From positions 1 through 41,496 of the forward strand of contig JAITRJ010000037.1 of the NCBI GenBank assembly GCA_031288475.1: a DNA stretch of 41,496 nucleotides, read 5' to 3'. The translations under genes were made by a program, and so were the position numbers. This document shows, one piece after another, positions 1 to 9,248 of this stretch. The notes beneath the pieces were generated by a model. The model saw only the letters and a program-made list of their open reading frames with translations, was not told the DNA's origin and ran no database searches. Within the stretch, counting starts at the first letter, position 1; every line of letters begins with the position of its first letter. The DNA is from Helicobacteraceae bacterium. GTDB taxonomy: Bacteria > Campylobacterota > Campylobacteria > Campylobacterales > SZUA-545.

Positions 1-569
1 AACTGCGCGGAATCCTCAATTGCCGTTCTGAAACTTATGTCGTTGTTTTCAAGGAAACTGCCCAGAATGTTCCTGCCCATCTGGAGGTTGGCGTAATGCC
101 CAAGCTCGTTATCCTCCGCACCCGGCGGGCATAGCCACGACTTCGCCGTCTTTGTTTTTGGTTCGTCTCCAGAAACGATCCATTCTTTCCGAATCCCCGA
201 TATCGTTTCGCCAAAGCCGTGTTGCGGTTTTGGCGGTTGACTTTTAGGGGCGGGACGATATAGTTTCGATCAGGATCGGGACGAGAGCACCGCGTTCCCG
301 TTTTCACGCGGGAGAACCGCTTTGGACCTGATGCTTTGCGGTCTACCACTCTTCGTCCATAGCAACTCTTCCGTCAGTCTTCCCCTATATTTATACATAT
401 CGTAGAAGTTTATGTTGCCCCTACCCGTTTTACCTCTCCTATAAACAATCGCGCTATGGATTATACGCAAGTTAAACGATCTTAAACGGGTAGCAAAAGG
501 CGCAAAAAATATAGCGATAGCTGTCCCTAAATTAAAAGCCAGCGCGCAACTAACGGCGTTTAGCGGCAA
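1..569 (-). pseudogene. ORF of unknown function running off the left edge, interrupted by one in-frame TGA (270-272)
   Basis: The minus-strand ORF 569..270 stops at TGA. The same frame then stays open to the window edge (SKLYRPAPKSQPPKPQHGFGETISGIRKEWIVSGDEPKTKTAKSWLCPPGAEDNELGHYANLQMGRNILGSFLENNDISFRTAIEDSAQ). No family recognised. Confidence 0.45.
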
Positions 570-665
570 ACCGGCGCGCCATAAGCCGCTTGTTTAAGCG
601 GGAAGGGGGAGGGTTAGGCGCATTTGCCCCGCAAACACGACAAAGCGGGGCGCGGTAAAAGCGCG

Positions 666-1589
666 CTAGATTTTACCGGCGCTTCCTAAGGTTTTCATTC
701 GCTCGATCAGCATCGCTGTAACGGCGGCGCGGGCGGGCTTGAAATAGTTGCGTGGATCGATTTCGCTCGGATTTTCCTTGACCACCTTGCGCACCTGCGC
801 CATAAACGCGATTCTCAGATCGGTGTCGGTATTTACCTTATTGATTCCGCCTTTAATAGCCTGCTCAAGAAAGTTCGCGGGAACGCCCTTCGAACCTTTG
901 AGATCGCCTCCCGTTTGTTCAAACGACGCACGGACATCGTCTGGAATCGAGCTTGCGCCATGCAACACCAGCGGAATGCCCGTACGCCGTTTAACCTCTT
1001 TGAGCAGCTCAAACTCCAGCTTCGGTTCGCCCTTGAACTTAAACGCGCCATGGCTTGTGCCGATCGCGGGCGCGAGATAATCTACGCCGCTTTCCCTGAC
1101 GAACTTTTCGGCTTCATCGGGATCGACCAGCGAGGCGTTTTTACCCTCTACAACGATATTGTCCTCGATTCCCATCAGCCGCCCAAGCTCCGCCTCTACG
1201 CCCACGTTCGCCGCGCGCGCTACGCGGACGACTTCTTTGGTAATCGCTAGATTTTCATCAAAGCTATGATGCGAAGCGTCGATCATAACGCTGGTAAAAC
1301 CGTGAGCGATCGCGTGAACGCAGGATTCAAGCGACGTTCCGTGATCAAGGTTAAGCGCGACGGGAATATGCGGATATTTTTCGCTAAGCGTTTTAACGAT
1401 CGCATAAAGCATATCCGCGCCCGCATATTTGACCGCACCCTCGCTGCACTGAACGATAATCGGCGAAACCGCCTCGTTTGCCGCCTCGAAGATCGCCTGC
1501 GCGATCTCCATATTGTTGAAATTAAACGCGCCGACTGCGTAACCGCCCTCGCACGCTTTTCGCAATAGTTTCGCGCCGCTAATCAGCAT
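666..1589 (-). CDS. fba: class II fructose-bisphosphate aldolase
   Basis: 307 aa; NFNNMEIAQAI, VALNLDHGTS, VMIDASHH, LVLHGASSIPDD, GGINKVNTDTDLR motifs of class II FBA. Confidence 0.97.
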   Translation of the reverse strand: MLISGAKLLRKACEGGYAVGAFNFNNMEIAQAIFEAANEAVSPIIVQCSEGAVKYAGADMLYAIVKTLSEKYPHIPVALNLDHGTSLESCVHAIAHGFTSVMIDASHHSFDENLAITKEVVRVARAANVGVEAELGRLMGIEDNIVVEGKNASLVDPDEAEKFVRESGVDYLAPAIGTSHGAFKFKGEPKLEFELLKEVKRRTGIPLVLHGASSIPDDVRASFEQTGGDLKGSKGVPANFLEQAIKGGINKVNTDTDLRIAFMAQVRKVVKENPSEIDPRNYFKPARAAVTAMLIERMKTLGSAGKI

Positions 1590-1598
1590 AGCCGCTCC

Positions 1599-2429
1599 TT
1601 ATTTGGGATAGGTGATCGCGGCTTTCTTCTTCAGGTCCGAAACGATCTGTTCGATCTTCGTTTCAAGTTTCTTCATTTTTGCCGCGTTCTTCATCTGTTC
1701 CGCCACGTTTTCGTAGGGAACTACGCCTGCTGGTCTTTTATCCACCAGATAGATGATGTGGTAGCCAAAGTTGCTTTTAACCGGCTGTTTGCTCAACTCT
1801 CCTTTTTTCAGCGCGAACGCCGCGTCCGAAAACTCTTTGACCATCTGTTTGTGCTGGAAGTAGCCAAGATCGCCGCCGTTTTGCGCGCTTGACGCATCTA
1901 TAGAGCTTGATTTGGCAATCTCCCTGAACGCCGTTTCGCGAGCAGAGGCTTTTTTGCCGTTCAGCTCTTTGATGATTTCTTTAGCTCTGGCTTCAGAGGA
2001 CTCATCAAGCAGAATGTGCAGCGCGTGCACTTGTTCGGGCTGCTCCTGGAAACGTGCCTTGTTATCGTTGTAAAACGCTTTGGCTTCCTTATCGCTTACG
2101 CTTAGCGCGTCCAGCATATTTTTTATCCATAGATTAACCGCCAGATTTTCCTTTGCCATTTCAAGCGCTATTTTGTAATCGGCGTTCCCTTCAATTCCAT
2201 CTTTTCGCGCCTGCTGTGATAGAAGCCTGCGATCGATCACTTCGTCAAGCACCTTCTTTTTATCTTCGTCGCTAAGCTGCTCGTAGGTCAGCGGCTGCTG
2301 CGACTGCGACAGCAAAGCGTTGATTTCCTCGCTTGTGATCGTCTCGCCGTTTATCGTCGCTAAAACCGCCGCGCCCGCCAGACTCGCGCATAGCGCGAAA
2401 ACACAAGCCGCCCTCAAAAATTGCGCCAT
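1599..2429 (-). CDS. periplasmic peptidyl-prolyl cis-trans isomerase, parvulin/SurA type (PEB4-like)
   Basis: Signal peptide, SurA-like N-terminal region, parvulin core (VHALHILLDESSEA...GGDLGYFQHKQMVKEFSDAAFALKKGELS...FGYHIIYLVDKRPA). Confidence 0.93.
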   Translation of the reverse strand: MAQFLRAACVFALCASLAGAAVLATINGETITSEEINALLSQSQQPLTYEQLSDEDKKKVLDEVIDRRLLSQQARKDGIEGNADYKIALEMAKENLAVNLWIKNMLDALSVSDKEAKAFYNDNKARFQEQPEQVHALHILLDESSEARAKEIIKELNGKKASARETAFREIAKSSSIDASSAQNGGDLGYFQHKQMVKEFSDAAFALKKGELSKQPVKSNFGYHIIYLVDKRPAGVVPYENVAEQMKNAAKMKKLETKIEQIVSDLKKKAAITYPK

Positions 2430-2549
2430 CGTAACTCCTTGATCTTTTTAGATATCGTACCATAAATTAGCGATTTAGCGATGAGATCGTCGGATTTGGC
2501 TAGTTTTTTGCTTTCATAATTTATGAATTTGAGTTTTGAGGAGACATTA

Positions 2550-2795
2550 ATGAGTTCACTTTCCGTTTTCGATCCAGCGCGCACGGTGCTGGAGTTTCTT
2601 TCGATTCAAGCCGAGCGAATCGGCGACAGACAGCTTGACATAGAGCTTGTTCACTCAAAAAGGACGCTCAGGGTAGCGCGGCTGGTGGTGGATATGGAGG
2701 CGCGCAAGGCGTTTTACGCGACCGAAAAGAAAGGCGCCCTTACCGAATTTTCCCGCGAACTGCTTTTCGACATCGGCGGGGTGAAGGTAGTCTAA
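2550..2795 (+). CDS. hypothetical protein
   Basis: 81-90 aa ORF in a divergent slot with an SD-like gaggag upstream of the ATG at 2550; no family recognised. Confidence 0.55.
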   Translation: MSSLSVFDPARTVLEFLSIQAERIGDRQLDIELVHSKRTLRVARLVVDMEARKAFYATEKKGALTEFSRELLFDIGGVKVV

Positions 2796-2816
2796 TCGGG
2801 CGGAGCCCCATATTTT

Positions 2817-3425
2817 TCAGAAGATCGCGCCGATTCTCTCCACGTCTTCCCAGTTTATGGAGTCGTGGCGGCGCAGGATTCGCGCGGTGTAACGGGCAAA
2901 AAGATCAGTCTCTATATTTACCGATCTGCCAGCCGCGTATCCAGCTATAAGCGTGTTTGTCAGCGTGTGCGGGACGATTGTAAGGCGGAAGCGGTCGGCG
3001 AACGTTTCGCTTACCGTCAGACTGACGCCATCAATTGCGATCGATCCTTTGGGCGCGATCAGCGTCAAAGCTTCCTTTCTAACTGCAATAAACAGATCAA
3101 TCGATTTTTCTCTCTTAATGATATTGGACACTTTCCCTACATAGTCTATATGCCCTTGAACAAAATGTCCTTCGATTCGTCCGTTAAACTGCAATGCCGG
3201 TTCCACGTGTACTTTTCCGCGCAGATTTTCTAGCGCGATCGCTGCTGCTGTTTCGTGCGAAACATCCGCCGTGAAGCCTTTGTTAGAAAGTGCTGTCACT
3301 GTCAAACACGCGCCGTTTACCGCTATGCTGTCGCCAACCTGCGGGCGATAGCGAGCCAACAGTTCCAGCCTCCCATTATTAAATGATCGAGCCTCCGCGA
3401 TCTCACGTATTAAACCTGTAAACAC
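2817..3425 (-). CDS. ribE: riboflavin synthase alpha chain
   Basis: MFTGLI start, two lumazine-binding repeats (GDSIAVNGACLTV; GSIAIDGVSLTV). Confidence 0.97.
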   Translation of the reverse strand: MFTGLIREIAEARSFNNGRLELLARYRPQVGDSIAVNGACLTVTALSNKGFTADVSHETAAAIALENLRGKVHVEPALQFNGRIEGHFVQGHIDYVGKVSNIIKREKSIDLFIAVRKEALTLIAPKGSIAIDGVSLTVSETFADRFRLTIVPHTLTNTLIAGYAAGRSVNIETDLFARYTARILRRHDSINWEDVERIGAIF

Positions 3426-4135
3426 GACTCTCCTTTATACCATACCTGCTTCAAATCGCTGTTCAGCGTCGTTTTAACGGCTATTGTCCCGCTTCTTAAA
3501 CCAGAATTCGCCGCGAATGGGTGCGCGTAGAGCAAAAAGCCGGCACGGCGCATATTTTGTCGCGCCTTTGCCGATGCTGAATAGGTTGTAATTACACCGC
3601 TGTCCTCCAGCAGATTAAACAGATCGAGAAAATATTCACTGCTCCACAGCGAAGGGTTTTTCATAATAGAAAATGGATCATGATAAATAATATCAAACCG
3701 TCGTTTCATATTTTTTACATATTCTGCTGCATCTTTTATTACTATCTCTATATTAAACTTCTTATCTTCGTATCGAAGCGTTTTTATAAGCGATCTTTTT
3801 ATGTGATCAACCTCTTTTATCTCCTCTGGATGGCAAAAATCGTCCAACGAGGTTATAAGCCGCCGATCCAGCTCCGGAGCGACGATCTCGCATTTGCCCC
3901 CAAAGCCCAGACGGGTTAGTTCCAAAACGGTGCAAAGCGTGTTGTAGCCAAGTCCGAAACAAACATCCAGCACTTTTACGCTTCTTCGCTCCGCCGCGCC
4001 GATGAGATTAAGGGCGGGACGTATATGTTTTTCATAGGTCTCCCTCAGCGCGCCCTCGCCCACGCTGTGATAATGCTCGCCTGCCTCTGAATTAAAGAGC
4101 GTCAGGCTACCGTCGGCTGTTTTCGCGATCTGCAT
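3410..4135 (-). CDS. MnmC/MnmD-like SAM-dependent tRNA methyltransferase
   Basis: TADGSLTLFNSEAGEHYHS...GALRETYEKHI...VLDVCFGLGYNT...DIIYHDPFS, typical of stand-alone MnmD; the likely start at 4135 lies inside the lgt 3' end. Confidence 0.85.
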   Translation of the reverse strand: MQIAKTADGSLTLFNSEAGEHYHSVGEGALRETYEKHIRPALNLIGAAERRSVKVLDVCFGLGYNTLCTVLELTRLGFGGKCEIVAPELDRRLITSLDDFCHPEEIKEVDHIKRSLIKTLRYEDKKFNIEIVIKDAAEYVKNMKRRFDIIYHDPFSIMKNPSLWSSEYFLDLFNLLEDSGVITTYSASAKARQNMRRAGFLLYAHPFAANSGLRSGTIAVKTTLNSDLKQVWYKGESCLQV

Positions 4136-4932
4136 TTTAGATAAAAGACAAGCGACGCCGTGAACATCAGCGCCGAAAGCAACTGCCCCATAGTAAGCCA
4201 TCCAAAGGCAATAAAGCCAAGCTGCTCATCAGGCTGCCGCCAGAGCTCCGCCGTAAACCGCGCGGCGGCGTACAGCATCGCGTATGTAAAAGCCATCTGC
4301 CCGTCAAACTTGCGCCGTTTGTAGAGAAAAGTCATCACGGCAAAGAGGAGCAGACCTTCCAGAAACGCTTCGTAGAGCGCCGACGGGTGGCGCAAAACGC
4401 CGTTTACCCGCACGCCCCACGCCACATCAGTAACGCGCCCCGGCAGTTCGGCGTTAAGGAAGTTGCCCACGCGCCCAAACATATAGCCCGCTGATCCCGC
4501 GACAGCCGCCAGATCGAGAAGCCGCCAGATCGAGAAGCCGCGCCGCGCCGCAAAAATAAAGAGCGCAGCAATCACTCCCACAACCCCGCCGTGATAGCTA
4601 AGCCCGCTGATGCCGACAAATTCGCCGTTTTGAAAAGGGTTGAAAATCTGCCATGGGTGAGAGAGCATATAGAGCGTATCACCGTAGAAAAAGACGTAGC
4701 CCAGCCGCGTTCCCAGAATGATACCGACGATAAAGTACAGAAAAAGCGCTTCGTAATCCGTAGCTTTCATAGGCTGCCAGTCGCCGCGCTTTACCATTCT
4801 GCGCCCCCAGAGATAGCCGATCGTAAGCGCGGTTACAAACATCAAGCCGTACCAGCGCAGAGCGAAACCGCCGATACTGAATATCACCGGATCGTGCCAG
4901 CCGTAGAAGTTCTGCCAGTTTTCAAACGACAT
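4102..4932 (-). CDS. lgt: prolipoprotein diacylglyceryl transferase
   Basis: GFALRWYGLMF, YHGGVVGV, FGRVGNFLNAELPGR, HPSALYEAFLEG motifs. Confidence 0.97.
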   Translation of the reverse strand: MSFENWQNFYGWHDPVIFSIGGFALRWYGLMFVTALTIGYLWGRRMVKRGDWQPMKATDYEALFLYFIVGIILGTRLGYVFFYGDTLYMLSHPWQIFNPFQNGEFVGISGLSYHGGVVGVIAALFIFAARRGFSIWRLLDLAAVAGSAGYMFGRVGNFLNAELPGRVTDVAWGVRVNGVLRHPSALYEAFLEGLLLFAVMTFLYKRRKFDGQMAFTYAMLYAAARFTAELWRQPDEQLGFIAFGWLTMGQLLSALMFTASLVFYLKCRSRKQPTVA

Positions 4933-6205
4933 TTTTCTGCTCCCGTAGATTTTTGGCGATCAGCTCCAGCGGGTGGGCGAACAACGCGGAGGAGCCGATC
5001 GCTGCGAGCGCGTTAGATATCTGCATTCCGCACGCGCCGCACTCGGCGCTTACCACGTCCGCGCCGGTTTTGGCGATCATTTCCGCTTTCGGTAAGCCCG
5101 CCTTAAACGCCAGATCGTAGCGTTCGCTCTGCGTGGTAACGCCGCCAAACCCGCAGCATCTGTTCGGATCGCTCATTTCCACGATCTCGTTGGTTTTTGC
5201 CAGAAATGCCCTCGGTTCTCTGAAAACCCCCTGCGTTTTGCGGGCGTGGCAGGGATCGTGATATGTTACGACGCCTTCTCCCTTCCTGCCATCCAGCAAA
5301 TCCAGCAAATCGGTGTTGTTGTAAAGCCACTTTGAGGCAATAAAGCACTTGAAGGCGATTCGTCTGGCGCGCCCCTGCCACTCCGGTTCGCCCTCTAGCG
5401 CGTGGGGCCAGTCGTTAATGATCATATTGGAGCAGGTCGCATCTGGTATCAAAATCGCCTCCACCGCGTCGATAAAAAGCTCAAAATACTCAATGTTGTA
5501 TTTGATCAGCCACTTTGTCGTCTTCATATCGCCCGTAAAATAGCTCGGAGCGCCGCAGCATAGCTGATCCTTTGCCAGAAAAGCGTTGATCTTCAGCCTC
5601 TTTAATATGTACAACAGGCTGTCGCCCACGCCGGTGTAGGTGTAATTCGCCATACAGCCGATAAAGATTGCCACCTCTTTTCTGCCCTCGAATATCATCT
5701 TTTCGGGATAGCTGTTTAAGAATGTCCGTGCCTTAAGCGGCGGTAGCATACGGTTTTTCTTTATAAACGGCATTGTAAAGCGCGCGCGCATTCCGTTTTG
5801 TTCTGCTCCAAACGCACATCCCTTCACAACAAAGCCTAGCTTTGCGAAAAAGTCCATAGCCGTCCTGTTTGTAAGCATGGCAAAGACGATCCGCTTAAAC
5901 CACGCAATGCCGTACTTTTTTGCCGCCTGCGCGCGGATATTCTCGATCAGCAGATCGGTGGGAATGCCGGAGGGACAGATCGCTACGCAACTTGTACATA
6001 AAAAGCACGTTTCAAAGATCTTTTTCAACTCTTTGTTCATCCCCAGCGATCCATTCTGAAGAGAAGCGAGCAGATGAATAAACCCGCGCGGACTTGTCGT
6101 TTCGTCACGGCTGACCTGATGGATCGTGCAGGAAGGAATACATTTGCCGCACTTTACGCACTCGGTTGCAAACGCGTTAAAATCAAAATCTGTCTTCATT
6201 ATCAC
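4922..6205 (-). CDS. (Fe-S)-binding oxidoreductase subunit, GlcF/LutA-like with CCG domains
   Basis: Two 4Fe-4S motifs (CVKCGKCIPSC; CFLCTSCVAICPSG) plus CCG-domain cysteines (GCMANYTYTG...CCGAPSY; CHARKT...NRCCGFGG). Confidence 0.9.
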   Translation of the reverse strand: MIMKTDFDFNAFATECVKCGKCIPSCTIHQVSRDETTSPRGFIHLLASLQNGSLGMNKELKKIFETCFLCTSCVAICPSGIPTDLLIENIRAQAAKKYGIAWFKRIVFAMLTNRTAMDFFAKLGFVVKGCAFGAEQNGMRARFTMPFIKKNRMLPPLKARTFLNSYPEKMIFEGRKEVAIFIGCMANYTYTGVGDSLLYILKRLKINAFLAKDQLCCGAPSYFTGDMKTTKWLIKYNIEYFELFIDAVEAILIPDATCSNMIINDWPHALEGEPEWQGRARRIAFKCFIASKWLYNNTDLLDLLDGRKGEGVVTYHDPCHARKTQGVFREPRAFLAKTNEIVEMSDPNRCCGFGGVTTQSERYDLAFKAGLPKAEMIAKTGADVVSAECGACGMQISNALAAIGSSALFAHPLELIAKNLREQKNVV

Positions 6206-6980
6206 GCGGATTTTACAACAACGAGTTAAAATCCGGCAAAAAGGATCGCGCGTTTTCCAATTTCAGATCTTCGCCGGTTTCAAAGACATCCGCCATACCG
6301 TTACCGATTGCGGCGATGGCGATATGCGTGATCAGGCAAACAGAGACTCCGTTTCCAAGCGGCTGGAAATTGATCGGCTTGTCGTCGCCAAACAGGTTCA
6401 TGGCAGCGATGTGGTTCTGATTGACACCGCACCGCGCGAGCCGAAAGTCTGCGACGCCATGATCGCCGACAAGGCTGATCTGCCGCTGACGATACTTACT
6501 GCCGATTGCGTTCCAATACTCCTCTTTGACCCCAAAACAAGGTCGATCGGCGTGGCGCACGCGGGCTGGCGCGGCTCGGCGGCTATGATCGCCGTAAAAA
6601 CTGTTCGGGCAATGACGAAGCGTTTTGGTGCAAAGCCTGACGATTTGATCGCCGGGATAGGCCCGTCAATCTGCGACGGCTGCTACCACGTTGGCGACGA
6701 GGTGATTACCACGTGGGGAAAACTGGATAAGGAGTTTCGGCCAGCGCTGAAATCGCGGCGCGGCGCAGAATCTAAAACGCGTCTGCAAAGACGTCAAAAG
6801 ACGTCAAAAGAATACTTTCTTCATCTTCAGCTCGCAAACCGCCTGATGCTGCGAAGCGTTGGGGTGAACGAAAAAAATATAGAGACGATAAGTTTCTGTA
6901 CGTATGAAACCACCTCTCTTTTTTCTTACCGCCGCGACAGCGGCTGCGGACGTTTCGCGTCCGTTATCGCGCTGGTTTGA
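6126..6980 (+). CDS. pgeF: laccase-domain / peptidoglycan editing factor (YfiH family); true start uncertain
   Basis: KQVHGSDV, ILTADCVPILLFD, GVAHAGWRG, GPSICDGCYHVGDEV, CTYETTSLFSYRRDSGCGRFASVIAL. Confidence 0.92.
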   Translation: MQEGIHLPHFTHSVANALKSKSVFIITRILQQRVKIRQKGSRVFQFQIFAGFKDIRHTVTDCGDGDMRDQANRDSVSKRLEIDRLVVAKQVHGSDVVLIDTAPREPKVCDAMIADKADLPLTILTADCVPILLFDPKTRSIGVAHAGWRGSAAMIAVKTVRAMTKRFGAKPDDLIAGIGPSICDGCYHVGDEVITTWGKLDKEFRPALKSRRGAESKTRLQRRQKTSKEYFLHLQLANRLMLRSVGVNEKNIETISFCTYETTSLFSYRRDSGCGRFASVIALV

Positions 6981-7223
6981 CACGCGCCACTTTGCACAGC
7001 GGAATAAGGCTGAGGACGGCTTACATGATAAAACTTGTGTAAAGCTGCCAGACACAGAGCAAAACACAAGCGGCGAATGCCATTTTTACCTTTTGCAATC
7101 TAGCGGACTGAGAATATCCAGGTTCCGCTGCAAAATCAACTTTTCCGGTTGAGGAGATAAATATAACAGCACACGGAGCTTATTCTATAATACGGCGTAA
7201 CGCTTTATTTTACAAACGATTAC

Positions 7224-7415
7224 ATGAAAACGGATACAAAAACGGTCTATTTCGAAGAGGGCGACAGTCTGGAAATAGGCGGCTTGACAACCGACATCGT
7301 ATACATAAAAGATAAAAATGGCAAAGAGAAGTTTTCTATCCCGTATCTGGCGTTATTTTCACCAGATATTTTCATCGCGTTTTTATCAAGCAAGATAGAG
7401 TTTAAACAGAAATAG
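7224..7415 (+). CDS. short hypothetical protein
   Basis: 63-aa ORF only; weak SD; no family recognised. Confidence 0.3.
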   Translation: MKTDTKTVYFEEGDSLEIGGLTTDIVYIKDKNGKEKFSIPYLALFSPDIFIAFLSSKIEFKQK

Positions 7416-7562
7416 TAACGCTTGGGCGCGCGGTGGTTTAGAAAAGGTTGTATTATCGCGCTCTATCTTTACGCTGTTATGTTCCATAAGCCTTGAATAA
7501 CGCCGCACGGCTGTTTAAAAGTATGTTATCATTTCGAATTTGCTAATGATAAGGAGATATTA

Positions 7563-8033
7563 ATGAACCTCGTTTTTGAAAATTCATCCCAAAGCTTGGA
7601 TGAGGCGGACTTCGAATATTTGAGTAAAATAATTGGTAGGAATTTACCCAAGGATTTGAAAGATATATATTCGTCATTGAATGGAGGGGAGATTGAGAAT
7701 GAGCGCGTTGTTTTCTTGTCGCAATTGAATGACAGCGAGTGTGGCTTGGATAAATTTCTCCATATAAGATATAAAAGATATGATGATGATTCAACAATTG
7801 AAGATAGCTATTTATTTTACGCAAAGAAAGGTTTTATTCCAGTTGATTTTTTGCCATTTGCTATTGATGGTGGAGGATTTCCATTTTGTTATGACCTAAA
7901 TACTGGAAACATCGTTTTTTGCAACATAGAGCATTTTTCGCCAGACTTTTCATACATAGAAATAATTAGTAATTCATTAAGCGAAGTCATTTCGAATTTG
8001 ATGACTAGAGATGAAGCTTATGGCGATGAATAG
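7563..8033 (+). CDS. SMI1/KNR4 (SUKH) family protein, possible orphan immunity protein
   Basis: LPKDLKDIYSSLNGGEIEN...YAKKGFIPVDFLPFAIDGGGFPFCYDLNTGNIVFCNIEHFSPDFSYIEIISNSLSEVISNL is characteristic of SUKH; good SD (aaggagatatt-aATG); visibly AT-rich. Confidence 0.85.
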   Translation: MNLVFENSSQSLDEADFEYLSKIIGRNLPKDLKDIYSSLNGGEIENERVVFLSQLNDSECGLDKFLHIRYKRYDDDSTIEDSYLFYAKKGFIPVDFLPFAIDGGGFPFCYDLNTGNIVFCNIEHFSPDFSYIEIISNSLSEVISNLMTRDEAYGDE

Positions 8034-8266
8034 GAATTGTCCCGCGCAAGCGTATAATTCGAAAAGCGCCGCTTTCTCTGTTTTCTGCGCCGCAAGCGAG
8101 CGCGATCGGCAGAATCCGTCGAGGGAAATACGCGGTTCTTTGCCGCATTCTATCTATAATGTCAGGACAGTTTTCAGTGTGGGCGTTTTTAGCGTTCATT
8201 CCGGCGGCGTAAAGCTTGCTCGACGCCTTCGTCTCTGGAAACGACAACATTTGCAAGGAAGCCGAT

Positions 8267-8761
8267 GTGAAAAAATTTGTCAGCGTTATTCTGGGCAGCA
8301 AAAGCGACTTCGAGGCGATGGAAGGGTGTGTCAAAACCTTGAAACGCTTTGATGTGCCGTATGAGTTAATCGTAGCCAGCGCGCACCGTTCGCCGAAACG
8401 CGTAAGCGCTTACGTGCAATCAAGCGGCGCAGCGGCGTATATCTGCGCGGCGGGGATGGCAGCGCACCTTGCAGGGACTGTGAAAGCGCTGACGATCAAA
8501 CCAGTTATCGGCGTTCCGATCGCAAGCGGCGCGCTGAACGGAATCGACGCATTATACAGCACCGTGCAGATGCCGTCGAAAGCGCCGGTTGCGACGGTCG
8601 CGGTGGGCGGAGCGGTAAATGCCGCTTATCTGGCAATTGAAATTTTGGCGTTAAACGACGTTGTTTTGGCTCAAAAACTGCTTGACGAACGCGTTTTAAC
8701 AGAAAAAGAAGTGGAGTCCGATTCGGCTTCGATTGAGACTCTGCTGCGAGGGGGCGAATAA
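8267..8761 (+). CDS. purE: N5-carboxyaminoimidazole ribonucleotide mutase
   Basis: [21 protein letters not shown]...[10 protein letters not shown]...[25 protein letters not shown]; probable GTG start at 8267. Confidence 0.96.
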   Translation: MKKFVSVILGSKSDFEAMEGCVKTLKRFDVPYELIVASAHRSPKRVSAYVQSSGAAAYICAAGMAAHLAGTVKALTIKPVIGVPIASGALNGIDALYSTVQMPSKAPVATVAVGGAVNAAYLAIEILALNDVVLAQKLLDERVLTEKEVESDSASIETLLRGGE

Positions 8762-9231
8762 TGGGTGAATGGGTTAGCGTAGACGAGTTTGCAAAGCTGG
8801 TGGGGAAAAAACCACAAGACGTTGAAAGGCTTTGCGAAGAGAATAAAATTGTAAGCAAGATGGAGGATGGCAAAAGGATGATCGAGAGTAAAAGCGGCAT
8901 AAGCCTGCTGCTGCCAAAGCGGCTGGAAGCGGACATTATTTTTGATGGCAGCGCGCTGACTTTTGTGGAGAAGACGGTCGGAACGATACTCTCTATGCAC
9001 GAAAAAGTGATCGGTGCGAAAGACGAGACGCTTGCGGCGCTGAAAAACGAAAACCGCTTTTTGCAGGAGGGAGTGCTGGCGATGCAGGAGCTTTACGATG
9101 AGGATCGAAAGACTATCGAAACATTGAGCAAGCAGCTTGCGGTCGCGCAGGAGGAACTAGAGTTCGTCAAGCGCAAATATAAACTGATGTGGGGCAAGGC
9201 GATAGAGAAAGCCGCCGAGAAAAAGCCGTGA
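8761..9231 (+). CDS. conserved hypothetical protein (DUF3972-like) between purE and glyQ
   Basis: [46 protein letters not shown] plus a coiled-coil tail; family assignment from memory. Confidence 0.7.
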   Translation: MGEWVSVDEFAKLVGKKPQDVERLCEENKIVSKMEDGKRMIESKSGISLLLPKRLEADIIFDGSALTFVEKTVGTILSMHEKVIGAKDETLAALKNENRFLQEGVLAMQELYDEDRKTIETLSKQLAVAQEELEFVKRKYKLMWGKAIEKAAEKKP

Positions 9232-9248
9232 CCGCCAAGGGAAACAAG

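Noticed and set aside
626-651. GCCCCGC…GCGGGGC hairpin downstream of fba
   Set aside because: 7-bp stem with a 12-nt loop and no U-tract on the fba strand; not convincing as a terminator.
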